Source: CAYFKJ01 sp964528595 (lineage in GTDB: Bacteria; Pseudomonadota; Alphaproteobacteria; UBA2966). From it: 64,000 nucleotides of DNA. The notes under the pieces are model-generated. The model did not search any database, was not told where the DNA came from, and saw only the letters and a program-made list of their open reading frames with translations. Location of the stretch: positions 21,163 through 85,162 of the forward strand of contig CAZGTM010000011.1 of the NCBI GenBank assembly GCA_964528595.1. Direction: 5' to 3'. Every line of letters starts with the position of its first letter. The first letter of the stretch is position 1. Shown piece after piece: positions 7,977-16,649 of this stretch. A program made the position numbers and the translations under genes.

Positions 7977-8452
7977 CGACGCCCGACGACACGACATTGC
8001 TGGCCAGCCTGGACGACACCGACCGGGCGATCATCAACGCCCTGCAGCGCGGCTTTCCCATCGCGGAAAACCCGTACGCCGAGGCCGCCAGCCAGTTTGG
8101 CCTGAGCGAAGACCAGCTGATCGAGCGTCTGCAACGGCTGCTCGATGACGGGGTTTTGAGCCGCTTCGGTCCGATGTATCACGCCGAGCGCCTCGGCGGC
8201 GAACTGACGCTGGCCGCCATGAAGGTGCCGCAGGCGCGCTTCGATGCGGTGGCCGAGCAGGTCAACGCCCACGACGAGGTGGCCCACAACTACGCCCGGG
8301 ACGACGATTTCAACATGTGGTTCGTCGTCGCCACCGACACGCCCGGCCGCATTGCCGAGGTGATCGGCGAAATCGAGGCCGAAACCGGCCTCGCCGTCCA
8401 CGACATGCCGAAGACCGACGAGTATTTCGTCGGCCTGCACTTCGAGGTTTAG
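7973..8452 (+). CDS. nirG: Siroheme decarboxylase subunit NirG
   Basis: A 159-residue NirD/G-type subunit. A predicted winged helix (about residues 15-65, with LSEDQLIERLQRLLDDGVLSRFG) precedes the AsnC-like domain with EVAHNYARDDDFNMWFVVAT, parallel to the matching motif in NirD. It is a partner of NirH and NirDL in siroheme decarboxylation. The ATG overlaps the nirDL stop by four bases, and nirH starts three bases after its own stop. Confidence 0.92.
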   Translation: MTTPDDTTLLASLDDTDRAIINALQRGFPIAENPYAEAASQFGLSEDQLIERLQRLLDDGVLSRFGPMYHAERLGGELTLAAMKVPQARFDAVAEQVNAHDEVAHNYARDDDFNMWFVVATDTPGRIAEVIGEIEAETGLAVHDMPKTDEYFVGLHFEV

Positions 8453-8455
8453 GCC

Positions 8456-8986
8456 ATGAGCAGCGCCGGCGAATTCGACACCGAAACAGGCCTGGATGCC
8501 GTCGACCGCCTGATCGTGGCGGCGACGCAGCAGGGCCTGCCGTTGACGCCCCGGCCCTACCACGACATCGCCGAGCAACTGGGCCTGACGGGACCGGAGG
8601 TCATGGCGCGCCTGGAGGCGATGCTTGAGGCCGGCATCATCCGCCGCATCGCCGCCGTGCCCAATCATTACAAGCTGGGTTACCGCGGCAACGGCATGAG
8701 CGTCTGGAACGTCTCGGACGAGGACGCCGATGCGGCGGGGCGGGAAATCGGCGCGCTCGATTTCGTCAGCCACTGTTACCGCCGGCCGCGCCATTTGCCC
8801 GACTGGCCCTACAACCTGTTCGCCATGGTGCACGGCCGAGACCGCGCGGCGGTCCACGATCAAGTGGCCCAGATCGCGGACCTGCTGGGTGCCCGCGACC
8901 GGAGCCACAAGGTGCTGTTCAGCACGGCAATTTTAAAGAAGACCGGCTTTCGTATGGGCCCGCCCAAATCCGGTGATCGGAGGTAG
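8456..8986 (+). CDS. nirH: Siroheme decarboxylase subunit NirH
   Basis: A 176-residue NirL/H-type subunit with a helix-turn-helix region (LTGPEVMARLEAMLEAGIIRRIAAVPNH, about residues 43-70) and the family motif CYRRPRHLPDWPYNLFAMVHGRD near residue 110. The motif closely matches that in the NirL half of NirDL. The role is the same multi-subunit siroheme decarboxylation. It lies three bases after nirG and four before nirJ, inside one transcription unit. Confidence 0.92.
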   Translation: MSSAGEFDTETGLDAVDRLIVAATQQGLPLTPRPYHDIAEQLGLTGPEVMARLEAMLEAGIIRRIAAVPNHYKLGYRGNGMSVWNVSDEDADAAGREIGALDFVSHCYRRPRHLPDWPYNLFAMVHGRDRAAVHDQVAQIADLLGARDRSHKVLFSTAILKKTGFRMGPPKSGDRR

Positions 8987-8989
8987 CCC

Positions 8990-10207
8990 ATGTTCCGCGT
9001 TTCCCAATACATGCGAACCCTGGCCGGCAACGCGCCCGAAACCCGGCGCGGCAGCGGTGGCGGATCGCCGCCGGGTCCCGTCGTCATCTGGAACCTGATC
9101 CGGCGCTGCAACCTGACCTGCAAGCACTGCTATTCGATTTCCGCCGACAAGGACTTCACTGGCGAATTGTCGACCGATGAGATCTTCGGCGTGATGGACG
9201 ATCTCAGGGAATTCCGCGTGCCCGTGCTGATCCTCTCGGGCGGCGAGCCCCTGCTGCGGCCCGATATTTTCGATATCTCCCGGCGCGCCAAGGCCAAGGG
9301 CTTCTACGTCGGGTTGTCGACCAACGGCACCCTGATCGACGCCGACAACATCGACGCCATCGCCGAGGTCGGCTACGACTACGTCGGCGTTTCCATCGAC
9401 GGCCTGCAGGCGACCCACGACACCTTCCGGCGCAAGGCCGGCGCCTACGACCAGTCCATGCGCGGCATCGCGCTGTGTCAGGACCGCGACCTGCGCGTCG
9501 GCCTGCGCTTTACCATGACGCAGGACAACGCCCACGAACTGCCCGAGATGATGGACAAGATGGAGGCCGACGGCATCGACCGCTTCTACCTCTCGCACCT
9601 CAACTACGCCGGCCGCGGCAACCACAACCGGGGTTCCGACGCCGTCTTCCAGGCCACGCGCGAGGCGCTCGACATGCTGTTCGACCGGGCCTGGAAAGAT
9701 GCCGAAGCCGGCGGGATGCGCGATTACGTCACCGGCAACAACGACGCCGACGCCATCTACTTCCTGATGTGGGTGGAGCGCAACATGCCCGAGCGCCTCA
9801 ACGATATTCGCCCGATGCTGGAGCGCTGGGGCGGTAATTCCTCGGGCGTCAACATCGCCAACATCGACAACCTGGGCAATGTCCATCCCGACACCATGTG
9901 GTGGCATCACACCCTGGGCAACGTGCGGGAACGGGCGTTCTCCGAGATCTGGCGGGACACCTCCGATCCGCTGATGGCGGGCCTCAAACAATCGCCCCGC
10001 AAGGTCAAGGGCCGCTGCGCCGGCTGCGCCCATTTCAGCATCTGCGGCGGCAATACCCGCGTGCGGGCCTACCAGCTGACCGGCGACGCCTGGGCCGAGG
10101 ACCCGGGTTGTTACCTTTCGGACGAGGAGATCGGGGTCTCGGGTGGCGGCGACCGCCTCAAAGTCGTACCTTTCTCCGCGACACGGGGAAAACGAAGGAC
10201 CGCCTGA
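8990..10207 (+). CDS. nirJ: Radical SAM heme d1 biosynthesis protein NirJ
   Basis: A 405-residue radical SAM enzyme. The CxxxCxxC cluster motif is CNLTCKHC (Cys40, Cys44, Cys47), followed by the glycine-rich LSGGEPLLRPD segment. A SPASM-like C-terminal cysteine set (CAGCAHFSICGGN, then CYL) should hold a second Fe-S cluster. NirJ removes propionate side chains from didecarboxysiroheme, forming the oxo-group precursor of heme d1 under anaerobic conditions. It sits directly after nirH and one base before nirN. Confidence 0.95.
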   Translation: MFRVSQYMRTLAGNAPETRRGSGGGSPPGPVVIWNLIRRCNLTCKHCYSISADKDFTGELSTDEIFGVMDDLREFRVPVLILSGGEPLLRPDIFDISRRAKAKGFYVGLSTNGTLIDADNIDAIAEVGYDYVGVSIDGLQATHDTFRRKAGAYDQSMRGIALCQDRDLRVGLRFTMTQDNAHELPEMMDKMEADGIDRFYLSHLNYAGRGNHNRGSDAVFQATREALDMLFDRAWKDAEAGGMRDYVTGNNDADAIYFLMWVERNMPERLNDIRPMLERWGGNSSGVNIANIDNLGNVHPDTMWWHHTLGNVRERAFSEIWRDTSDPLMAGLKQSPRKVKGRCAGCAHFSICGGNTRVRAYQLTGDAWAEDPGCYLSDEEIGVSGGGDRLKVVPFSATRGKRRTA

Positions 10208-10208
10208 C

Positions 10209-11765
10209 ATGCGCCTATTCGGCATCCTTGCGGTGGCGGCAGGGATTGTGACGGCTTCCGCGACACTGGCGCTGGGCCAGACGCCGCGGCAGAACTACGA
10301 TAATTTCTGCGCCTGGTGCCACGGCGCCGACCGGCTCGGCGGACAGGGCCCGGCGCTGTTGCCGGAAAACTTGAAACGCTTGCGCAAGGCCAAAGCGGCC
10401 GGCGTCATCGCCCGCGGCCGCCCGGCCAGCCAAATGCCGGCCTTCGGGCAACAGCTCTCGAAAGCCGATATCGATGCCCTGGTGACGTTGATCTACACGC
10501 CGCTTGCGCACATTCCCGACTGGGGTATGGCGGAGATCTCGAAATCGCGTAAATTTATAACGCGCCTGGCGGACCTGCCGAAAGCGCCTCAACACCAGGC
10601 CGATCCCCTTAACCTCTTCACCGTGGTGGAAACCTTCGATCACCACATCACCATCCTCGACGGCGACCGCTTCGAGCCGCTGGCCCGCATGAAGACGCGC
10701 TTCGCGGTGCACGGCGGCGCCAAGTATTCGCCGGACGGCCGCTTCGTCTACCTCGCCTCCCGCGACGGCTGGGTCTCGATGTACGATCTTTGGGGTCTGC
10801 AGCCGGTGGCCGAAATCCGCGCGGGCATCAACACGCGCAACGTGGCGGTCTCGTCGGACGGCAAGTTCCTGATGGTGGCCAACAACCTGCCGCACACCCT
10901 GGTCGCCCTGTCGGCCAGGGACCTGGCGCCGATCAAGGTGATCGACGTGAAAGACAACAAGGGCCGGTCCTCGCGGGTCAGCGCCGTCTACACGGCACCG
11001 CCGCGCAACAGCTTCGTGGCGGCCCTGAAGGACATCCCGGAGATTTGGGAAATTCCGTACGATCCCGCCATCAAGGTCTACCCCGGCTTGGTGCATAATC
11101 ACGAGGAGGGCATGGAAGAGGCGATCCCCATGCCGGGACCGTTTCCGGTGCGGCGCATCATGCTCGACGATTATCTCGACGATTTCTTCTTCGACCTCGA
11201 CTACCGCAACCTGATCGGCGCGGCGCGCAACGCCAAGAACGGCCAGGTCGTGAACCTCAACGTCGGGCGCAAGATCGCCGACATCGAGCTGGCCGGCATG
11301 CCGCACCTGGGCTCCGGCATCACCTGGCAATATGAAGGCCGCGACGTCATGGCGACGCCGCATTTGCGCGGCGGTCTGGTCAGCGTGATCGACATGCAAT
11401 CGTGGCAGACCATCAAGATCATCGAGACCCTGGGGCCCGGTTTCTTCATGCGCAGTCATGAAAGTTCGCCTTACGCCTGGGTCGACGTTTTTTTCGGCGA
11501 CAACCGCGATGTCTTGCACGTCATCGACAAACGCACGCTGAAGATCGTCAAGACCGTCAACCCCGCGCCCGGCCTGACCAACGCCCACGTCGAGTTCGAC
11601 CGCGACGGCAGCCACGCCCTCATCAGCATCTGGGAGAACGACGGCGCCATCGTGATTTACGACGCCAAGACGCTGGCGGAGGTCAAGCGCCTGCCCATGA
11701 AGAAGCCGAGCGGCAAGTACAACGTCTGGAACAAAACCCGCTACGCCGCCGGCACCAGCCATTAG
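10209..11765 (+). CDS. nirN: NirS paralogue NirN, heme d1 dehydrogenase
   Basis: A 518-residue periplasmic paralogue of NirS with a signal peptide (about residues 1-23), one cytochrome c motif CAWCHG (Cys34, Cys37, His38) and a d1-binding propeller. In other denitrifiers NirN oxidises dihydro-heme d1 to heme d1, the last step, and can hand the cofactor to NirS. The ATG at 10209 follows the nirJ TGA after one base; an upstream in-frame start would lie inside nirJ and precede the signal peptide. It ends the nir operon; the following 124 bases contain a short palindromic element but no T-tailed terminator. Confidence 0.93.
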   Translation: MRLFGILAVAAGIVTASATLALGQTPRQNYDNFCAWCHGADRLGGQGPALLPENLKRLRKAKAAGVIARGRPASQMPAFGQQLSKADIDALVTLIYTPLAHIPDWGMAEISKSRKFITRLADLPKAPQHQADPLNLFTVVETFDHHITILDGDRFEPLARMKTRFAVHGGAKYSPDGRFVYLASRDGWVSMYDLWGLQPVAEIRAGINTRNVAVSSDGKFLMVANNLPHTLVALSARDLAPIKVIDVKDNKGRSSRVSAVYTAPPRNSFVAALKDIPEIWEIPYDPAIKVYPGLVHNHEEGMEEAIPMPGPFPVRRIMLDDYLDDFFFDLDYRNLIGAARNAKNGQVVNLNVGRKIADIELAGMPHLGSGITWQYEGRDVMATPHLRGGLVSVIDMQSWQTIKIIETLGPGFFMRSHESSPYAWVDVFFGDNRDVLHVIDKRTLKIVKTVNPAPGLTNAHVEFDRDGSHALISIWENDGAIVIYDAKTLAEVKRLPMKKPSGKYNVWNKTRYAAGTSH

Positions 11766-11779
11766 CAATTATTTGGTGT

Positions 11780-11807
11780 CTTAATTGGTGTCAGGCACTT
11801 AATTAAG
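11780..11807. repeat. Short palindromic element, copy 1 (core GGTGTCAGGCAC)
   Basis: Seven-base inverted arms CTTAATT (11780-11786) and AATTAAG (11801-11807) flank a core GGTGTCAGGCAC. A second element at 39736-39762 has the same design, with different A/T arms and core GGTGACAGGTAC on the opposite strand. Both lie just after the last gene of an operon. The format resembles REP-type elements mobilised by RAYT (Y1) transposases; no transposase is present here. Confidence 0.5.
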
Positions 11808-11889
11808 GTTAACGGTTGTTGGCCGTTGGTTTTCAACGCGGCGAAAAGTCTCTAGGCTTTCAGCTTCACCCGACCGGAAAGAGGCTTTC

Positions 11890-12906
11890 ATGGAATACCA
11901 CACCCTCGGCCAGAGCGGCCTTCGCGTCTCGCCACTGTGCCTCGGCACCATGATGTTCGGCGGCCCGACCGACGAGGCCACGGCGGCGCGCATCGTCGAC
12001 ACGGCGTACGACCAGGGCGTCAACTTCATCGATACCGCGGACGTTTACACCGGCGGCGCCTCGGAGGAAATCACCGGCCGCGCCATCGCCGCCCACCGCC
12101 ACGACTGGGTGCTGGCGACCAAGTGCGGCAACCAGATCGGCGATGGCGCCAACCGCGCGGGTGCGGGTCGCAAATGGGTGCTGCAGGCCTGTGATGAGAG
12201 CCTCGCGCGCCTCGGCACCGACTACATCGACGTCTACTACCTGCACAAGGAAGACCTCGAAACGCCGCTGGAGGAAACCGTTTCGGCCCTGGGCGACCTG
12301 ATCCGGGCGGGCAAGGTGCGCCACTTCGGCGTCTCCAATTTCCGCGCCTGGCGGGTGGCCGAGATCGTCAACGTCTGCGCCGATCTCGGCGTCGACAAAC
12401 CCATCGTCAGCCAGCCCTACTACAACGCCATGAACCGCATGCCCGAGGTCGAACACCTGCCGGCCTGCGACCACTACGGCATGGGCGTGGTGCCCTACAG
12501 CCCGCTGGCGCGCGGCGTGCTGACCGGCAAGTACAAGCCGGAGGAACTCAGCAAGCCGACCGAGGGAACCCGGGCCGGACGCAACGACATGCGCCTGATG
12601 CAGACGGAATGGCGCGAGGAATCGCTGATCATCGCCCAGGATCTCAAATCCTATTGCGACGACAAGGGGATCAAACTGACGCACTACGCCGTCAACTGGG
12701 TCCTCAACAATGCACTGGTGACGGCGGTCATCGGCGGCCCGCGCACGGAAGAGCAGTGGGACGACTACGTGGCCGCGCTGGACTACGAGTTTACGGCCGA
12801 GGACGAAGACCTGCTCAACAGCCTGGTCACCGTCGGCCACCCCTCGACGCCCGGCTACAACGATCCGGCCTACCCCATCGAGGGCCGCGTGACCTATTCG
12901 GAATAA
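11890..12906 (+). CDS. Aldo/keto reductase
   Basis: A 338-residue NADPH-dependent aldo/keto reductase of the YajO/Tas-like type, with the usual start YHTLGQSGLRVSPLCLGTM. All four catalytic residues are visible: Asp48 and Tyr53 (FIDTADVY), Lys78 (ATKCG) and His119 (YYLHK). GVSNF near residue 145 and the NADP-binding end GGPRTEEQ near 280 are also present. The ATG follows a GAAAGAGG-like site. A dehydrogenase of the isocitrate/isopropylmalate family starts four bases after its stop, so the two probably share a transcript. The substrate cannot be read from the sequence. Confidence 0.9.
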   Translation: MEYHTLGQSGLRVSPLCLGTMMFGGPTDEATAARIVDTAYDQGVNFIDTADVYTGGASEEITGRAIAAHRHDWVLATKCGNQIGDGANRAGAGRKWVLQACDESLARLGTDYIDVYYLHKEDLETPLEETVSALGDLIRAGKVRHFGVSNFRAWRVAEIVNVCADLGVDKPIVSQPYYNAMNRMPEVEHLPACDHYGMGVVPYSPLARGVLTGKYKPEELSKPTEGTRAGRNDMRLMQTEWREESLIIAQDLKSYCDDKGIKLTHYAVNWVLNNALVTAVIGGPRTEEQWDDYVAALDYEFTAEDEDLLNSLVTVGHPSTPGYNDPAYPIEGRVTYSE

Positions 12907-12910
12907 CTCC

Positions 12911-13999
12911 ATGGCCAAGTACAAGATCGCCGTGGTGCCGGGCGACGGCATCGGGCCCGAGGTTTGCCGGGCCGCCGTGTCGGTATTGCAAGCCAGCGCC
13001 GTCGCCGAGCGGTTTGAATTCACCGAACATGCCGCCGGGGCGGATAGCTACACGGCGACCGGCGATGCTTTTCCTGAAGACACCATGGCGGCCTGTCGCA
13101 GCGCCGATGCCGTGTTGCATGGCGCCGCGGGGTTGCCCGACGTGCTTTATCCGGACGGCACGGAGGCCGGCCAGGATTTTTCCATGAAAATCCGCGCCGC
13201 CCTTGATCTTTACGCCAACGTGCGGCCGATCAAGTTGTTCGACGGCATTGCCTCGCCCCTGGCGGGACGCAAACCCGGCGACATCGAGTACGTCATCGTG
13301 CGGGAAAATACCGAAGGCCTCTATGCCGCGCGGTCGGGCGGCAATCTCCTGAGGGACGAGATCGCCAGCGATACCATGGTGATCACGCGCAAGGGCACGG
13401 CGCGGGTTGTGCGCCAAGCGGCGGAACTGGCCCTGCAGCGGAACGGCGCGCCGGCCGACGGCAAGCGCCGCGTCACCATCGTCGACAAATCCAACGTGCT
13501 GAGGTCCTTCGCCTTCTTCCGCCGCGTCGCCGAGGAGGTTTTGGCGGACTATCCCGCCGTCGAGGTCGACTACGCCCTTTCGGACGCCGTCACCATCCGT
13601 ATGGTGGAGCGGCCCGATACCCTCGACGTATTGGTCTCTGAAAATTTCATCGGCGATATCATTTCGGACCTCGGCGCCGCCACTGTCGGCGGCATGGGCC
13701 TCGCGCCCTCGGCCGAACTCGGCGACGACTACGGTTATTTCCAGGGCTCCCACGGCACCGCGCCCGATATCGCCGGTAAAGGCGTCGCCAATCCGGTGGC
13801 GACGATCCTGTCCGCCGCCGAGATGCTCGACTGGCTGGGCCGGCGGCACCAGGACCAGCCGCTTACCGCCGCCGCCCAATCCATCCGCGATGCGGCCGGC
13901 GGCGTGCTCAAGGCCGGCGACGCCGCCACGCCCGACCTCGGCGGCAACGGCACGACGGAGAGCTTCGCCGACGCCATCAGCCGGGCGATGACAGCCTAG
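12911..13999 (+). CDS. Isocitrate/isopropylmalate dehydrogenase family protein
   Basis: A 362-residue beta-decarboxylating hydroxyacid dehydrogenase. Family signatures are VVPGDGIGPEV at the N-terminus, DLYANVRPIK (substrate arginine), YVIVRENTEGLYA, the conserved lysine in VDKSNVLR, and NFIGDIISDLGAATVGGMGLAPS with the metal-binding aspartate. EGLYA is more like NAD-dependent isocitrate or tartrate dehydrogenases than LeuB, and no leu genes lie nearby. It may act on a 3-alkylmalate or tartrate-like compound. It is probably co-transcribed with the preceding aldo/keto reductase. Confidence 0.85.
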   Translation: MAKYKIAVVPGDGIGPEVCRAAVSVLQASAVAERFEFTEHAAGADSYTATGDAFPEDTMAACRSADAVLHGAAGLPDVLYPDGTEAGQDFSMKIRAALDLYANVRPIKLFDGIASPLAGRKPGDIEYVIVRENTEGLYAARSGGNLLRDEIASDTMVITRKGTARVVRQAAELALQRNGAPADGKRRVTIVDKSNVLRSFAFFRRVAEEVLADYPAVEVDYALSDAVTIRMVERPDTLDVLVSENFIGDIISDLGAATVGGMGLAPSAELGDDYGYFQGSHGTAPDIAGKGVANPVATILSAAEMLDWLGRRHQDQPLTAAAQSIRDAAGGVLKAGDAATPDLGGNGTTESFADAISRAMTA

Positions 14000-14039
14000 C
14001 GGTTGCCGCCTGGGGTGGGCATGGCGGCTGCGCCCGGCT

Positions 14040-14636
14040 TTATTTATTCGCCGCCATGCCCGCGATATAGGTATGGATCATGTCCTCCACCATGACATCG
14101 ATGTCCTCGTTTGAAATGAGATCGAGCTTATCGGTCAGCCCGAGCGAACAGATGCCGTGCAGCGAGGACCACAAAATTCGGGCGGCGCGTTTGTGGTCGT
14201 CGGAACCGGGATCGGCGAAGAGCGGCGAAATGACCTCTTCCACCATGTCGAACAGCACATTGAGTTTTTGCCGGTACCAGGGGGGCACGGTCCGGCCCTC
14301 GGGCAGCGAATGCTCGAACAGCGCCAACCACAGATGGCGTTCCTCCGTCGTGAACATCAGGTATCCGCGGGCGAGCCCGATCAGGCGGTCTTCGATACCG
14401 CCGTCTCCGGTAATTCCGGCGGCGATTGCCGGCGCCAGCCGCTCCAGGGTGCGGCCGTGGACCTCAACAATCAGGTCGTCGAGATCCTCGAAGACATTGT
14501 AGATCGATCCAACGGCGCAGTTGACGCCGGCAGCCAGGCGGCGGGCGGTCAGGGCCGACAGGCCCTCCTTCCTGATGATTTTTTCGGCTTCCGCGATCAA
14601 ATCGTCACGTAATCCCTCGCGCGGCTTTCTAGGCAT
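14040..14636 (-). CDS. TetR/AcrR family transcriptional regulator
   Basis: A 198-residue TetR-type repressor with an N-terminal HTH (about residues 10-55: LRDDLIAEAEKIIRKEG, then TARRLAAGVNCAVGSIYNVFEDLDDL). The ATG at 14636 starts MPRKPREG; 16 extra upstream residues are possible but have no ribosome site. It is divergent from the MFS-acyltransferase gene, with two identical palindromes TGAAC-N3-GTTCA between them. It therefore probably represses its neighbour and itself, perhaps in response to a fatty acyl or lysolipid ligand; that ligand is my guess from context. Confidence 0.88.
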   Translation of the reverse strand: MPRKPREGLRDDLIAEAEKIIRKEGLSALTARRLAAGVNCAVGSIYNVFEDLDDLIVEVHGRTLERLAPAIAAGITGDGGIEDRLIGLARGYLMFTTEERHLWLALFEHSLPEGRTVPPWYRQKLNVLFDMVEEVISPLFADPGSDDHKRAARILWSSLHGICSLGLTDKLDLISNEDIDVMVEDMIHTYIAGMAANK

Positions 14637-14693
14637 AAGTGTTTGGCTCCGCTTCAATTTTCGGGCTGGATAGAAAAACCTCAAAATTATGCT

Positions 14694-14706
14694 TGAACAT
14701 AGTTCA
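14694..14706. promoter_or_regulatory. Candidate TetR operator, site 1 (TGAAC-N3-GTTCA)
   Basis: TGAACATAGTTCA is a 13-base palindrome with perfect 5-base arms and a 3-base spacer. It lies between the divergent TetR and MFS-acyltransferase genes. An identical-arm copy is centred 33 bases away, about three helical turns, so two dimers could sit on the same face. Confidence 0.65.
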
Positions 14707-14726
14707 TTTTTCCGCCATATTCAAAT

Positions 14727-14739
14727 TGAACGTTGTTCA
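14727..14739. promoter_or_regulatory. Candidate TetR operator, site 2 (TGAAC-N3-GTTCA)
   Basis: TGAACGTTGTTCA has the same arms and spacer length as site 1 and lies 25 bases before the MFS-acyltransferase ATG, where bound repressor would block RNA polymerase or the ribosome-binding region. The A/T-rich stretch right after it (14740-14751) may include the transcription start. Confidence 0.65.
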
Positions 14740-14763
14740 TTTATTATTATTCGAGGTCATGCC

Positions 14764-16641
14764 ATGTCGAGCCAGACCCAAGACTCTCTCCTCAAGAGCG
14801 GTCGGTTCCTGCCGTTTTTTCTGACGCAGTTTCTGGGCGCCTTCAACGACAACGTCTTCAAGAACGCGTTGATCATCATGATTGCGCTCAGTGTGGCCAA
14901 GGCGGAGGGGAACATGCTCATCAACCTTTGTGCGGGGATGTTCATACTGCCGTTCCTGCTGTTTTCCGCTCAGGCCGGACAAATCGCCGAAAAATTCGAA
15001 AAATCAGAGCTCATGCGTACGATCAAATTGGCTGAAATCGGCATCATGGGCGTGGCGGGTGTGGGTTTCGTCCTCAACAGCCTGCCGCTGCTGATCGGAA
15101 CGCTTTTCCTGATGGGTCTGCAATCGACGTTTTTCGGCCCGGTGAAATACAGCCTGATGCCGCAGCACCTCGCGCAGGACGAACTGGTGGAGGGCAACGG
15201 CCTGGTGGAGATGGGCACGTTCCTGGCCATCCTGCTGGGCACGGTGGGCGGCGGGTTGCTGATCGGACTGGAGACCGGGCGCTTCGTGGTCGGTGCGGCG
15301 ATTATCGTCTTTGCCGCTCTGGGCTGGTTGGCGTCGCGGCATATTCCCCGCGCCGAGGCAGGTGCACCGGATCTTCGGATCGGCTGGAATCCCGTGAAGG
15401 AGACCTACAAGATAATCCGTCTCGCCCGCCAGGACATCGTTGTCTTCCGCTGCGTCCTCGGCATTTCTTGGTTTTGGCTGATGGGGGCGAGCTACCTTAC
15501 CCAGTTGCCGAACTATGCCCGCTTCACCCTGGGCGGCGACGAGCACGTGATTACGCTGCTGCTGGCGATCTTCTCCATCGGCATCGGCGTGGGGTCGATC
15601 CTTTGTGACCGGCTCTCCGGCCACCGGGTCGAACTTGGCCTGGTGCCGTTCGGCTCACTCGGGCTCTGCTTGTTCGGCTTCGATCTTTATTTCGCGGCCA
15701 ACCAGCCCTGGACGGGCGCCGGGCTGGTCGGACCGGCAGCCTTCGCCGCCAACCCGGACAACTGGCGCGTCATGTTTGACCTGGTCATGCTGGGCGTCTT
15801 CGGCGGATTTTACATCGTGCCGCTCTACGCCATCATCCAGAGCCGCACGCCGGCCCGCAACCGCAGCCGCGTCATCGCCGCCAACAATGTCCTGAACGCC
15901 CTGTTCATGGTGGCGTCGGCGGGTCTGGCCATGCTGCTGCTGGGACCGTTAGGCCTCAGCATCCCGGTGCTGTTCCTGGTGGTCGCCGGATTGAACGTCG
16001 CGGTGGCCGGTTACATCTATGGCCTGGTGCCTGAATTTCTGCTGCGCTTCGTCGTTTGGCTTTTGACCATCACAGTCTACCGCGTGAACGCCACCGGTCT
16101 GAAAAACATCCCCGAGGAAGGGCCGGCTCTTTTGGTCAGCAATCATGTGTCCTACGTCGATGCGCTGGTTATCACGGCTGCTTGCCGGCGGCCCATCCGC
16201 TTCGTCATGCATGCCGACATCTACAATCTGCCGGTGCTGCACTTCCTCTTTCGCATCGCCGGTACCATTCCCATCCTGCCGGAGCACCAGGATGCGGCCG
16301 TCTATGACGCGGCCTTCCGGCGCATTGCCGACTATCTCGCCGCCGGTGAAGTCGTCTGCATTTTTCCCGAAGGCAAGATCACCTACGACGGCGAGATGAA
16401 CGAATTCCGCCGCGGCGTTTCGCGCATTCTCGACGATACCCCGGTCCCGGTCGTGCCGCTGGCCATCCAGGGACTTTGGGGCAGCCTTTTCAGCCGCGCC
16501 GGCAAAGCCACCAAATGGTATTGGCTGAGGACCGCCAGACGCCGCGTCGGCATCGTCATCGATGAGGTCGTGGCGGCCGTGGAGGCCGAGCCTGAACTTC
16601 TACAGGCGAGGGTGGCGGCGCTGCGCGGAGATTTACGCTAG
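14764..16641 (+). CDS. MFS transporter-acyltransferase fusion (LplT-PlsC type)
   Basis: A 625-residue inner-membrane protein. Residues about 10-420 form an MFS domain like the lysophospholipid transporter LplT (FLTQFLGAFNDNVFKNAL). Residues about 440-615 are a PlsC-type acyltransferase with the catalytic HX4D in NHVSYVD (His461, Asp466) and the FPEG motif (534-537). The combination suggests uptake or flipping of lysophospholipids and re-acylation, as LplT and Aas do together in E. coli. The acyl-ACP synthetase (AMP-binding) domain found in longer versions is absent. A GAGG lies nine bases before the ATG. It is divergent from a TetR gene and preceded by paired palindromes. Confidence 0.9.
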   Translation: MSSQTQDSLLKSGRFLPFFLTQFLGAFNDNVFKNALIIMIALSVAKAEGNMLINLCAGMFILPFLLFSAQAGQIAEKFEKSELMRTIKLAEIGIMGVAGVGFVLNSLPLLIGTLFLMGLQSTFFGPVKYSLMPQHLAQDELVEGNGLVEMGTFLAILLGTVGGGLLIGLETGRFVVGAAIIVFAALGWLASRHIPRAEAGAPDLRIGWNPVKETYKIIRLARQDIVVFRCVLGISWFWLMGASYLTQLPNYARFTLGGDEHVITLLLAIFSIGIGVGSILCDRLSGHRVELGLVPFGSLGLCLFGFDLYFAANQPWTGAGLVGPAAFAANPDNWRVMFDLVMLGVFGGFYIVPLYAIIQSRTPARNRSRVIAANNVLNALFMVASAGLAMLLLGPLGLSIPVLFLVVAGLNVAVAGYIYGLVPEFLLRFVVWLLTITVYRVNATGLKNIPEEGPALLVSNHVSYVDALVITAACRRPIRFVMHADIYNLPVLHFLFRIAGTIPILPEHQDAAVYDAAFRRIADYLAAGEVVCIFPEGKITYDGEMNEFRRGVSRILDDTPVPVVPLAIQGLWGSLFSRAGKATKWYWLRTARRRVGIVIDEVVAAVEAEPELLQARVAALRGDLR

Positions 16642-16649
16642 GCGGGGCG

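Noticed and set aside
14000..14039. Terminator between the dehydrogenase and TetR genes
   Set aside because: GCCGCC and GGCGGC form a 6-bp stem, but the loop is long and no clear T tract follows it.
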